Positions 1 to 6,350 of a stretch of 9,851 nucleotides of DNA are shown in pieces (the first letter of the stretch is position 1; every line of letters starts with the position of its first letter). The notes under the pieces are model-generated. The model saw only the letters and a list, made by a program, of their open reading frames with translations. It did no database searches and was not told where the DNA came from. This stretch comes from Deltaproteobacteria bacterium (GTDB lineage: Bacteria; Desulfobacterota_C; Deferrisomatia; Deferrisomatales; JACRMM01). A program made the position numbers and the translations under genes. Location of the stretch: positions 1-9,851 of the forward strand of contig JACRCS010000122.1 in NCBI GenBank assembly GCA_016218905.1, in the 5' to 3' direction.

Positions 1-107
1 TGCCCCTGTCAACGCTTCGCCGCCACCTCTCGGGAAGCCGACGCATGACTCGGGGTCGGTGTGGCTCGCTACGCCTTCACCGTACGACTCTTTCATTCGC
101 TACACCT

Positions 108-125
108 CGCCGGTTTTGACCGGCG
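108..125. repeat. Perfect 7-bp hairpin in gene-free left end
   Basis: CGCCGGT at 108-114 and ACCGGCG at 119-125 form a perfect 7-bp stem around a TTTG loop. It lies in the gene-free stretch 1-297, downstream of corrinoid protein 1, which is transcribed leftward toward it. The flanks have only short C/T runs and no clear U tract on either strand, so I do not call it an intrinsic terminator. Degenerate pieces of the neighbouring 43-bp repeat (TACGACTC-like words) surround it at about 45-60 and 82-90. I see no credible gene in 1-297. Confidence 0.5.
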
Positions 126-130
126 CTTTC

Positions 131-231
131 GCCCACCCTACGACTCGGGCCGTGCTGCTGGGTGGTGGGCGGAGCCCACCCTACGACTCGGACCGTGCTG
201 CTGGGTGGTGGGCGGAGCCCACCCTACGACT
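131..231. repeat. 43-bp tandem repeat with embedded palindromes
   Basis: Two full 43-bp units start at 131 and 174, and a 15-bp partial third unit starts at 217. The two full units differ at about one base (GGGCC versus GGACC near the middle). Each unit begins with GCCCACC and ends with GGTGGGCGGA, so every junction makes a tight hairpin: GGTGGGC/GCCCACC with a GGA loop at 164-180 and again at 207-223. The motif resembles the GGTGGGC-loop-GCCCACCCTACG intergenic palindromes seen in many GC-rich bacteria (REP-like). No transposase gene is nearby. It has only two or three contiguous units and no spacers, so it is not a CRISPR array. Confidence 0.8.
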
Positions 232-237
232 GCCTCT

Positions 238-270
238 GACGGGTCGGACGGGTCTGACGGGTCCGACTCC
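238..270. repeat. 9-bp tandem repeat (GACGGGTC)n
   Basis: Three direct 9-bp units, GACGGGTC followed by G, T or C, run from 238 to 264 and continue into a partial GACTCC. Within the array GTCGGAC (about 243-249) and GTCCGAC (about 261-267) can pair as a 7-bp stem. It starts about 30 bp beyond the stop of corrinoid protein 1 on the minus strand, so the hairpin could act as an mRNA 3' end, but there is no U tract. Confidence 0.7.
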
Positions 271-297
271 GGAGAAGGCCTCGGGCCGCGCGGTCTC

Positions 298-924
298 TTA
301 CCCTCCGATCCACTGCTTGCACAGGGTGACGGCGGCCTGGGCGTCGGCGCCCCAGGCGTCGGCGTTGGCGTAGCTGCAGACCTTCTCGTCCACCGGTCCG
401 CCGCCGATCATGACCTTGACCTTGGACCGGAGGCCGGCCGCTTCGACCGCTGCCACCGTCTCGCGCATCGCGTCGAAGGCCATGGTGAGGAGCCCGGAGA
501 GGCCGAGCACGGTCGCTCCCGTCTCGTTCAGTGCCTCCACGAACTTCTCCGGCGGAACGTCGACGCCGAGGTCGGTCACCGCGAAGTTCGAGGCCTCCAG
601 GAGGCCCGCCACGAGGTCCTTTCCGATGTCGTGGATATCGCCCTTTACCGTCCCGAGGACGACTTTTCCGCCGGTGGGCCCGGCCGCGCCCTTGAGCGAA
701 GGCTTCAGGATGTCGCTCGCCTGCTTTAGGATCTCGCCCGCCATCATGAGGTCCGAGATGAAGTAGTCGCCCTTCTCGAACCGCTCGCCGACGAGCGCCA
801 TCCCCTCCTGGCACGCCCGGAGGATCGCCATGGCGTCGGTGCCGCGGGCGAGCTGGTCCTTCACCAGCCGGAGTGCCTCTTCCTCGTTCAGATCCGCCAG
901 CACCTGCTTCAGTTCGCTCGACAT
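298..924 (-). CDS. Corrinoid (B12-binding) protein 1 of a methyltransferase system
   Basis: A 208-residue cytoplasmic corrinoid protein of the MtbC/MtaC/MttC-like family, the methyl shuttle between a substrate methyltransferase and a methyl acceptor. Residues about 1-85 form the helical B12-binding cap domain (met-synthase B12-binding type 1). Residues about 88-205 form the Rossmann-like cobalamin domain. The signature D96-x-H98-x-x-G101 (in GDIHDIG) supplies the lower-axial His. S143 (LSGLLT) and G174-G176 (IGGGP) are the other nucleotide-tail contacts. The length is normal for the family. The ATG at 924 is preceded by AAAGGAG at good spacing. It is divergent from the GntR gene and has its own promoter at 977-1005. 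It is a paralogue of the protein at 1994-2653, with about half the residues identical by eye. The substrate is unknown; the family call is very secure. Confidence 0.96.
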   Translation of the reverse strand: MSSELKQVLADLNEEEALRLVKDQLARGTDAMAILRACQEGMALVGERFEKGDYFISDLMMAGEILKQASDILKPSLKGAAGPTGGKVVLGTVKGDIHDIGKDLVAGLLEASNFAVTDLGVDVPPEKFVEALNETGATVLGLSGLLTMAFDAMRETVAAVEAAGLRSKVKVMIGGGPVDEKVCSYANADAWGADAQAAVTLCKQWIGG

Positions 925-976
925 CGCCTCTCCTTTCCCTGGGGCATCGTCAACGGCTTCCCCATCCCCGAAACGG

Positions 977-1005
977 TTATAAAGTTACCTAGGGAACTTG
1001 GTCAA
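977..1005 (-). promoter_or_regulatory. Sigma70-like promoter of corrinoid protein 1
   Basis: On the minus strand TTGACC (1000-1005) is separated by exactly 17 bp from TTATAA (977-982), a near-consensus sigma70 promoter. The predicted transcript start is near 970, giving a leader of about 45 nt before the ATG at 924. The whole spacer is occupied by the palindrome described in the next entry, which suggests repression by blocking RNA polymerase. Confidence 0.75.
982..999. promoter_or_regulatory. Palindromic operator candidate (site 1)
   Basis: AAGTTACCTAGGGAACTT is an 18-bp inverted repeat, perfect except for the A/G pair flanking the CCTAGG core. It fills the -35/-10 spacer of the corrinoid protein 1 promoter. 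GTTCCCTAGG recurs in the same place inside the RACE promoter (4928-4944, minus strand). CCTAGG occurs only four times in the window by eye, all outside coding sequence. The divergent GntR/UTRA regulator is the obvious candidate binder (inference). Confidence 0.65.
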
Positions 1006-1108
1006 GGGTGAATTAAACACCGTTCCTATCATTGTGTCCAGCCGTCGCGGCTGCGCCGCCGGCCCGAGAACGCCGGGCAAGTCCCCGGACCCCCGGGGAT
1101 TTCCGCTG

Positions 1109-1138
1109 TTGTCAGTGCTTCGACAGGAGCGCTAATAT
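1109..1138 (+). promoter_or_regulatory. Candidate promoter of the GntR-corrinoid operon
   Basis: TTGTCA (1109-1114) and TAATAT (1133-1138) are separated by 18 bp. The predicted start near 1145 gives a leader of about 57 nt to the ATG at 1203. It has no CCTAGG palindrome, so if the regulator controls itself it would act from the operator about 110 bp upstream. The match is moderate and depends on sequence alone. Confidence 0.45.
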
Positions 1139-1202
1139 CTGGCCGCTGTCAAGGGAGCTCGCAGCCGAGCCGCCCGGCCGTGGGAGAGATTCGAGGGTAC
1201 CG

Positions 1203-1997
1203 ATGCGCCAATCCCAGCGCGGACGGATCGCGATCGACCGGGAGTCCTACGAGCCGGCGTACGCCCAGCTCGTCAACATCCTGCGCCGGCAGATCGCCGC
1301 CGGGGAGTACCGTCCGGGCAGCCGCCTTCCCTCCGAGGCTCAGCTCTGCCGTGAGTACGAGGTCAGCCCGATGACGGTCCGGCGGGCGATCAACGTGCTC
1401 CTCGACCAGCAGATCGTCGTCACGTCCCAGGGCAAGGGCACCTTCGTCAAGCCGCTGGGGCTCGGCACGGGGATCTTCGGGCTCCAAGAGCTCACCGCAC
1501 TGCTCGAGGAACAGGGCCGGACGAGCGTGCGCCTGCTCCAGGCGAGCGTGCTGCCGGCCGACGAGCGCACGGCGCGAAAGCTCTCCGTCCCGGAGGGCAC
1601 CCGCACGATCTACCTCCGCCGCCTCCTGCTGAAGGACCAGGACCCCGTCCTCTACCACCAGGAGTACCTCGTCTACGACCCGACCCGGCCCACGGTCGAG
1701 GCGGAGATGGAGGTCACCTCCCTCCGGGGACTCTTCGCCGGCACCGGCGAGAGCGACTTCAAGGGGGGCGTCCTCACCATCGAGGCCACGACGCTCACGG
1801 CCGAGGAGGCGAAGCTCCTGGCCGGTACGGCCGGACAGGCGGCGTTTCGCGTCGCCCACAAGTTCTACGACTTCAACGACCGACCCGGGAGCTGGGGCTG
1901 GTTCATCTGTCGCGGCGACCGCATCAAGTTCCGAGCCACCGTGGGGATGTGGAGCGAGCTGGAGGCCGACTTGAAGAACGGGAGCGGCGGCGCATGA
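1203..1997 (+). CDS. GntR-family transcriptional regulator, HutC/UTRA type
   Basis: A 264-residue DNA-binding regulator. Residues about 18-82 form the GntR winged helix-turn-helix, with family landmarks AYAQLVNILRRQIAAGEY, PGSRLPSE, VSPMTVRRA and the wing GKGTFV. Residues about 93-248 form the UTRA ligand-binding domain, ending in the typical GDRIKFRATVG. Its length matches HutC-subfamily repressors. I chose the ATG at 1203 because GAGGG lies 6 bp upstream and the wHTH starts about 17 residues in; the frame is open further upstream but without family homology. The TGA overlaps the ATG of corrinoid protein 2 (ATGA, 1994-1997), so the two are translationally coupled. It most likely represses corrinoid protein 1 and RACE through the CCTAGG palindromes. 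The effector is unknown, perhaps the methylated substrate or a product. Confidence 0.95.
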   Translation: MRQSQRGRIAIDRESYEPAYAQLVNILRRQIAAGEYRPGSRLPSEAQLCREYEVSPMTVRRAINVLLDQQIVVTSQGKGTFVKPLGLGTGIFGLQELTALLEEQGRTSVRLLQASVLPADERTARKLSVPEGTRTIYLRRLLLKDQDPVLYHQEYLVYDPTRPTVEAEMEVTSLRGLFAGTGESDFKGGVLTIEATTLTAEEAKLLAGTAGQAAFRVAHKFYDFNDRPGSWGWFICRGDRIKFRATVGMWSELEADLKNGSGGA

Positions 1998-2653
1998 GTG
2001 CCGTGAAACGGGACGATCGCCTGGCGGCCCTGCTGCGGGACCTGGACGAGAACGGCGCCTTAAAGCTCGCGAGCGAGAGGCTCCAGGCCGGGGAAGACGC
2101 CGTGGCCATCATGGAGGCGTGCCAGGAGGGGATGGTTGAGGTGGGCACCCGCTACGAGCAGGGGCAGTACTACCTCTCGGGTCTCATCATGGCGGGCGAG
2201 ATCCTGCGCCGGATCACGGAGCTCCTGAAGCCTGCCCTGGAGGGGCGGTCGCTTCCGGGGCGGGCGGGCTCCGTCCTCCTCGGCACGGTGCGGGGCGACA
2301 TCCACGACATCGGGAAGAACATGGTCGGGATGCTGCTGCGCTGCAACGGCTTCGCCGTGGAGGATGTGGGCGTGGACGTCCCGCCGGAGGAGTTCGTGCT
2401 CCGGGCGGCGGCGTCGAAGCCGGAGATCATCGGCCTCTCCGGGATCCTCACGATCTCGTACGACGCCATGAGGGCCACCGTAGCCGCCCTGCGGGAGAGC
2501 AGCGATCCGGAGGTCGCCCGGACGCCGGTCATCATCGGCGGCGGCCTCGTCGACGAGCAGGTCGCGCACTACGTGGGAGCCGACTACTGGGCCAGCGACG
2601 CCATGGGAGGCCTGCGCCGGATCCAGGCGGTGCATGAGGGCCGGGCCCAATAG
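1994..2653 (+). CDS. Corrinoid (B12-binding) protein 2, coupled to the regulator
   Basis: A 219-residue corrinoid protein with the same two-domain layout as the product of 298-924: helical cap about 10-90, cobalamin domain about 93-215. D102-x-H104-x-x-G107 (GDIHDIG), S149 (LSGILT) and G182-G184 (IGGGL) are all present, so it should bind corrinoid base-off/His-on. The ATG at 1994 is chosen because it overlaps the GntR stop by 4 bp and GGGAG lies upstream; an earlier in-frame ATG at 1949 lies inside the gntR gene and has no homology. Being cotranscribed with the regulator rather than with RACE or the methyltransferase is unusual. It may be a second methyl carrier with different partner specificity or, more speculatively, report corrinoid methylation state to the regulator. 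It ends in TAG just before a hexamer array. Confidence 0.95.
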   Translation: MSAVKRDDRLAALLRDLDENGALKLASERLQAGEDAVAIMEACQEGMVEVGTRYEQGQYYLSGLIMAGEILRRITELLKPALEGRSLPGRAGSVLLGTVRGDIHDIGKNMVGMLLRCNGFAVEDVGVDVPPEEFVLRAAASKPEIIGLSGILTISYDAMRATVAALRESSDPEVARTPVIIGGGLVDEQVAHYVGADYWASDAMGGLRRIQAVHEGRAQ

Positions 2654-2666
2654 GGCCCTGGCCCTA

Positions 2667-2760
2667 GGTTAAGGTTAAGATTAAGGTTAAGACTAAGACT
2701 GCGCAGCCGCTCCTGAACCTGAACCTCGGCCTCAACCTCAACCTCAACCTCAACCTCGGC
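2667..2760. repeat. Inverted hexamer arrays between convergent genes
   Basis: Five tandem hexamers of GGTTAA type (GGTTAA, GGTTAA, GATTAA, GGTTAA, GACTAA) run from 2667 to 2696. A CTGCGCAG palindrome sits at 2699-2706. An oppositely oriented array of AACCTC-type hexamers, with two GGCCTC-like variants, runs from 2715 to 2760. The arms can pair at about five of six positions per unit, making a long imperfect hairpin between corrinoid protein 2 and the convergent RACE gene. It is a plausible bidirectional transcript end. The last codons of RACE (GGT TGA) lie inside the array. A CCCTAGG word at 2662-2668 touches its left edge. Confidence 0.75.
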
Positions 2761-4612
2761 CGGAGGCCGTAAACCTCAACGCCCTCGCGAACACCCCCGA
2801 GAAGTCCGGCCTCGTCGTGAGCTCCAGGTAATCGATCCTCTCCGCGAGCCGTTCCGCCGTTCTCCGCTCGGCCAGCGAGACGAGGGCCATCCGCGCTCCG
2901 GTCCCGGCGGCGTTGCCGACCTGCTGGAAGCGCTCTCGCGGGAGATCGGGGAGGAGCCCGACCCGCACCGCGCTCTCGAGGTCGAGGTGCGTGCCGAACG
3001 CGCCGGCCACCACGACCCGATCGATTGCGTCGGCCTTCAGCTCCGCCGCCCGGAGGAGCAGCTCCACCCCGCTCGCCACCGCCCCCTTCGCCAACTGGAT
3101 CTCGTTCACGTCCCTCTGGGTGACGACGAGGTCGTGCCCCACGTCCGTCTCGGCGGCGGGTACGACGAGGAACTGGGCGACCGAGCCCTCCTCCTTCCGC
3201 ACCCGCGGGTGCGACCGGTCGAGCATTCCGCGCTCGTCGACGACCCGGTGCCGCACCAGCTCCGCCACGGAGTCGAGGATGCCCGACCCGCAGAAGCCTC
3301 TGGGCGGCCCGCCGCCGATCGTCTCGCAGGCGACGCTCCGGCCGCCGTCGGCGAGGCGCATCCGACTGATGGCGCCATCCACCGCCCGCATGCCCTGGTG
3401 GACGTGAGCCCCCTCGAAAGCCGGCCCCGAGGCGCAGGAGCAGGAGGTCAGGTGGCCTCCCCGGGCGAGCACGATCTCGGTGTTCGTCCCGATGTCGAGC
3501 CCCAGCACGGTCTCGGGGGCCTCCTGGATCCGGGCGCCGAGGATCATCGCCACGTGGTCCCCGCCGACGAACCCTGCCACTGGCGGGACGAGGTAGACCC
3601 TGGCCCTGGGCGCGGCGGAGACCCCGATCCGGGCGGAGGGAACCTCGATGGGCCCGGCCAGCGCCGGCACGTACGGGGCCCGCGCGAGCTGCTCGATGGG
3701 CAGGCTCAGGAGCAGGTGGTGCATCGCCGTGTTTCCGGCGATGACGATCTCCTGGACCTCGGCCCGCTCAAGGCCGGCCTTCTTCACGAGATTCCCGAGG
3801 AGCCGGTCGATTCCTTCGCCGGCTGCCCGGGCGAGGCGGTCGACGCCCTCCTCGCCGCCGAGGGCGTGGGCGAGGCGGCTCATCAGGTCCTCGCCGTACG
3901 GGATCTGGGGATTCATGAGCCCGTCCGAGGCGAGGACACTTCCGCTCTCCAGGTCGACCAGGAAGCCGGCAACCTTCGTCGTGCCGAGATCCACGGCGAG
4001 CCCCAGGGGGCGCAGCGCGCTTCCGTTGAACCGGGCGTCGGTGATCCGCCCCGCTCGGACCGCCACCTGGACCGTCGTCTCCTCGGCGCGGGCGGACGGG
4101 CCGCAGACGAGGTCCAGGTCCACGTGGATGTCGCGAAGGCCGTGGAAGCTCGCGAGGTGCTCGCGCACCTGCTCCCAGACGGAGCCGGGATGCGCGAGCG
4201 AGGTAGGGCGGAGCGGCACCCGATAGGCCCGCACGGCGGGATCCAGGGGGACAGCGACGCTCTCGCCCTCCACCTGGAGGCTCTGGTGCCCAGCCAGCGT
4301 CTCGGGGGGAAGCTCCACGTGGAGGGGCCCCAGCGGGCGCACCTGGCACGCGAGCCGGAGCCCGCCCTCGAGCTCCGCGGCCGTGAGGCGGTCCCGTTCG
4401 GTCTCCGTGGGTGGCGAGGCCGGCCCGCGGAGCACCCGCACCCGGCAGCGGCCGCACGTTCCCAGGCCGCCGCAGGGGGCGTAGATTCCGTCCCCCTCCG
4501 TGGTCACGACCCGTCGGACCGCGTCGAGCAGACTCTCTCCGGGCTCCAGCGGAATCCGGCGCCCGACCGGTTGGAGATCCATCGTCCAGCTCAGAACCCG
4601 TCTCCTTCGCAT
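2750..4612 (-). CDS. RACE protein: ATP-dependent reductive activator of corrinoid proteins
   Basis: A 620-residue reductive activator of corrinoid-dependent enzymes (ASKHA fold, DUF4445 type). It returns inactive Co(II) corrinoid to Co(I) with ATP and a low-potential electron. Residues about 12-105 form a plant-type [2Fe-2S] ferredoxin domain with ligands C47-x5-C53-x2-C56-x32-C89. A linker and middle domain (about 110-200) precede the actin-like ATPase. That ATPase has DLGTT at 208-212, GNTAMHH at 293-299, GLDIGTNTEI at 371-380, GAFG at 537-540 and VGNAAGTGA at 565-573. Length is normal for bacterial O-demethylase activating enzymes. The ATG at 4612 has GGGAG 6 bp upstream; an in-frame ATG at 4582 (MDLQPVG) is a fair alternative nearer the ferredoxin domain. 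Transcription probably starts near 4914 under the same operator as corrinoid protein 1. Confidence 0.95.
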   Translation of the reverse strand: MRRRRVLSWTMDLQPVGRRIPLEPGESLLDAVRRVVTTEGDGIYAPCGGLGTCGRCRVRVLRGPASPPTETERDRLTAAELEGGLRLACQVRPLGPLHVELPPETLAGHQSLQVEGESVAVPLDPAVRAYRVPLRPTSLAHPGSVWEQVREHLASFHGLRDIHVDLDLVCGPSARAEETTVQVAVRAGRITDARFNGSALRPLGLAVDLGTTKVAGFLVDLESGSVLASDGLMNPQIPYGEDLMSRLAHALGGEEGVDRLARAAGEGIDRLLGNLVKKAGLERAEVQEIVIAGNTAMHHLLLSLPIEQLARAPYVPALAGPIEVPSARIGVSAAPRARVYLVPPVAGFVGGDHVAMILGARIQEAPETVLGLDIGTNTEIVLARGGHLTSCSCASGPAFEGAHVHQGMRAVDGAISRMRLADGGRSVACETIGGGPPRGFCGSGILDSVAELVRHRVVDERGMLDRSHPRVRKEEGSVAQFLVVPAAETDVGHDLVVTQRDVNEIQLAKGAVASGVELLLRAAELKADAIDRVVVAGAFGTHLDLESAVRVGLLPDLPRERFQQVGNAAGTGARMALVSLAERRTAERLAERIDYLELTTRPDFSGVFARALRFTASGRG

Positions 4613-4921
4613 TCGTCGCTCCCGCCATGGCCGCCGCGACGCGAGCTCTCGCCGCTCTCGCCCCTCCTGAGGCTTCGCGACGCGACTTCCTCGTGAAGTC
4701 GTCCTGAGCTCGAAGCGGCCCGGCCGCGGGCCGAGCTCTCTAAACCTGCCAACCTCGCTACTTTACGCCTTGAACTCGCGCTGCTGGAAGGGCCCGATGA
4801 AGTTGTCGGTGATAGGTTGCCGGTTCTCGGCCCTGAACCCAAGACCCAGAACCGAGAGCCGCGTCGCCTGGAGGGCTACGCTAAACAACGGAACGATGAA
4901 GGTCACGGGACGCAGAAAAAG
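4613..4921 (-). other. Long structured 5' leader of the RACE gene
   Basis: About 300 bp with no credible gene lie between the RACE promoter and its ATG. On the minus-strand transcript three stems stand out. GACTTC/GAAGTC with outer C-G closing has a 5-nt loop (4683-4701). GGCCCG/CGGGCC lies within outer GAGCTC/GAGCTC arms (4706-4738). A heptamer inverted array sits at 4802-4861. I looked for the conserved B12-box of cobalamin riboswitches and did not see it. The leader may be a regulatory RNA or simply repeat-derived spacer. Confidence 0.4.
4802..4861. repeat. Inverted heptamer arrays in RACE leader
   Basis: Plus-strand heptamers GTTGTCG, GTGATAG, GTTGCCG and GTTCTCG run from 4802 to 4829. 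From 4827 to 4861 the heptamers are on the other strand: CGGCTCT, CGGTTCT, GGGTCTT, GGGTTCA, GGGCCGA, read in minus direction. CGGTTCTCGG (4821-4830) and CCGAGAGCCG (4852-4861) pair at nine of ten positions around a 21-nt loop. This is the same head-to-head microrepeat design as at 2667-2760 and 6399-6480. Confidence 0.6.
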
Positions 4922-4950
4922 CTTGTATGCTACCCTAGGGAACATGTCAA
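4922..4950 (-). promoter_or_regulatory. RACE promoter with CCCTAGGG operator (site 2)
   Basis: On the minus strand TTGACA (4945-4950, consensus -35) is followed by a 17-bp spacer and TACAAG (4922-4927, 4 of 6 matches to the -10). The spacer contains TGTTCCCTAGGGTAGCA, sharing the 10-mer GTTCCCTAGG with the spacer of the corrinoid protein 1 promoter. The right half of the palindrome is degenerate here, so binding may be weaker. The promoter faces the RACE gene with a leader of about 300 nt. The operator might also affect the divergent TRAP operon. Confidence 0.6.
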
Positions 4951-5281
4951 GATAGGCCAAATCGCGTTCTGAGGGTACCGAGCGAGGGTAGCGCGCCCCG
5001 TCGCCCCGGGCCGCGGGAGGGGCGCCGGGTCAGGCCTTGTGGGAGGGCCACCTTTCTGCTTGAATGGCGCCCGCGATCCCTACTTGCCTAGGGAGGTCCA
5101 CGGAGGCGAGAACTTTCAAGCGCCGGTTGAAGGAAAAAGCCGACTGTCGCTGGAAGTTAGGGCGCTGGGGGGCTCCGGGGCCTCGCGGCGTGACCCGTCA
5201 CCGCACGGGATTTCCATGGCCCTCGCCGCACGCCCGCGGCGAGGAAGCGCGGCGCGCAACAACCCAGAAGGAGGACCGACG
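4951..5281 (+). other. Gene-free leader region upstream of dctP
   Basis: About 330 bp with no credible gene. I see no convincing sigma70 promoter facing dctP. Structures noted are CTTTCAA/TTGAAGG with a 7-nt loop (5113-5133, one G-U pair), CCCGT/ACGGG (5194-5209) and a perfect 9-bp stem CCTCGCCGC/GCGGCGAGG with loop ACGCCC (5221-5244). The last ends 23 bp before the strong AAGGAGG ribosome site at 5268-5274. A third CCTAGGGA word at 5087-5094, within a partly symmetric ACTTGCCTAGGGAGGT, could be a weak operator for this operon. Confidence 0.35.
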
Positions 5282-6340
5282 ATGAGAGGATGGAAGCTCC
5301 TGCCCTTGCTGGTCTTGAGCCTGGCCCTGGCCGCCAGGTCCTACGCGGCTCCGGAGCCGATCAAGCTGAGGGCCGCCAACTACCTTCCCCCGACCCACAA
5401 GATGTCGCTCCTGACGGCCTGGTTCTGCGACGAAGTGAAGAAGCGGACGAACGGCCGCGTCGAGATCAACTACTCCCCAGGCGGAACCCTCCTCTCGCCC
5501 GTCAAGATGTACCAGGGCGTGGTGCAGGGCATCGCCGACCTCGGCTTCTCGCACACGGCCTACACGCGAGGGCGCTTCCCGGTCACGGAGACCCTCGACC
5601 TGCCCCTCGGCTTCACCAGCGGCTACGTCGCCACCGAGGTGAGCAACGACTTCTACAACAAGTTCAAGCCGAAGGAGTGGGACGACGTCCACGCCCTCTA
5701 CTTCGCGACGTCGGGACCCCTCGTCATCCACACGATCGCGAAACCCGTCCGTACGCTCGAGGATCTCAAGGGCCTGAAGATCCGCGCCACCGGGCAGATG
5801 GCCGACACGATCAAGGTCCTCGGCGCGACGCCGGTGCCCCTGGAGATGCCCGACGTCTACGAGTCCCTGCGCAAGGGCGTGATCGACGGCGTCGCCGTGG
5901 ACCTGTCGACCCTTAAGTACTGGAAGTTCGCCGAAGTCGTAAAGAACGTCACCGCCTCGTGGCAGGTCGGCTCGGGGTACACCTTCTACTTCGTCATCAA
6001 CAAGGCCAAGTGGAACGCCCTGCCCCCCGACGTACAGAAGGTCTTCACGGAAGTGGCGGCGGAGGCGAAGGACAAGCAGGCGCGCCTCTGGAACGAGATG
6101 GACATCGAGGGGAAGGAGGCCCTCAAGGCCGCCGGCGGCCAGTTGATCAACCTGGCCCAGGCCGAAGGCGACCGGTGGGACAAGGCTGCCGATCCGGTGA
6201 TCGTCCAGTACAAGAAGGACATGGTCGCCAAGGGTAACAAGCCCGAAGAGGTCGATTCCTGGATCAAGTTCGTGAGGGAGCGGATCGCGTTCTGGACGAA
6301 GGAAGAGGCCCGCAAGACGATCCCGTCCCCGTACAAATAG
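5282..6340 (+). CDS. dctP: TRAP transporter substrate-binding protein, DctP family
   Basis: A 352-residue periplasmic solute receptor of a tripartite ATP-independent (TRAP) importer. Residues 1 to about 22 are a Sec signal peptide (basic MRGWK, hydrophobic LLPLLVLSLALAA, likely cut after SYA). The mature part shows DctP landmarks: YLPPTHKM near the N-terminus, the GLKIRATG segment whose R168 matches the Arg that usually salt-bridges a substrate carboxylate, then LGATPVPLEMPDVYESLRKGVIDG (180-203). The ATG at 5282 is fixed by AAGGAGG with 7-bp spacing and by the signal peptide; the frame is open upstream but without homology. It is followed by 157 bp of stem-loops before dctQ. The ligand is unknown; a methylated or methoxylated carboxylate would fit the adjacent methyltransferase (inference). 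Confidence 0.95.
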   Translation: MRGWKLLPLLVLSLALAARSYAAPEPIKLRAANYLPPTHKMSLLTAWFCDEVKKRTNGRVEINYSPGGTLLSPVKMYQGVVQGIADLGFSHTAYTRGRFPVTETLDLPLGFTSGYVATEVSNDFYNKFKPKEWDDVHALYFATSGPLVIHTIAKPVRTLEDLKGLKIRATGQMADTIKVLGATPVPLEMPDVYESLRKGVIDGVAVDLSTLKYWKFAEVVKNVTASWQVGSGYTFYFVINKAKWNALPPDVQKVFTEVAAEAKDKQARLWNEMDIEGKEALKAAGGQLINLAQAEGDRWDKAADPVIVQYKKDMVAKGNKPEEVDSWIKFVRERIAFWTKEEARKTIPSPYK

Positions 6341-6350
6341 GAGACAAAGC

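Noticed and set aside
1..297. CRISPR array at the left repeats
   Set aside because: The units are contiguous 43-bp and 9-bp tandem repeats without intervening unique spacers, and no cas genes are seen.
61..814. Long open frames overlapping corrinoid protein 1 on either strand
   Set aside because: Their translations are low-complexity, Arg/Gly/Asp-rich and match no family; the minus-frame corrinoid protein has full motifs.
1032..1202. N-terminal extension of the GntR gene from an ATG at 1032
   Set aside because: The extra residues have no homology, overlap the predicted promoter at 1109-1138, and the ATG at 1203 has a ribosome site.
2667..2760. Telomere-like repeat or replicon end
   Set aside because: The hexamers are few, degenerate and inverted between two ordinary convergent genes, fitting an intergenic hairpin instead.
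4763..4960. A 65-codon minus-strand open frame that looks mildly hydrophobic
   Set aside because: It starts upstream of the -35 of the RACE promoter and much of it is a translation of the heptamer array, so I do not accept it as a gene.
4613..5281. Cobalamin riboswitch upstream of RACE or dctP
   Set aside because: Neither strand shows the conserved B12-box or the usual core helices to my reading; a covariance search would settle it.
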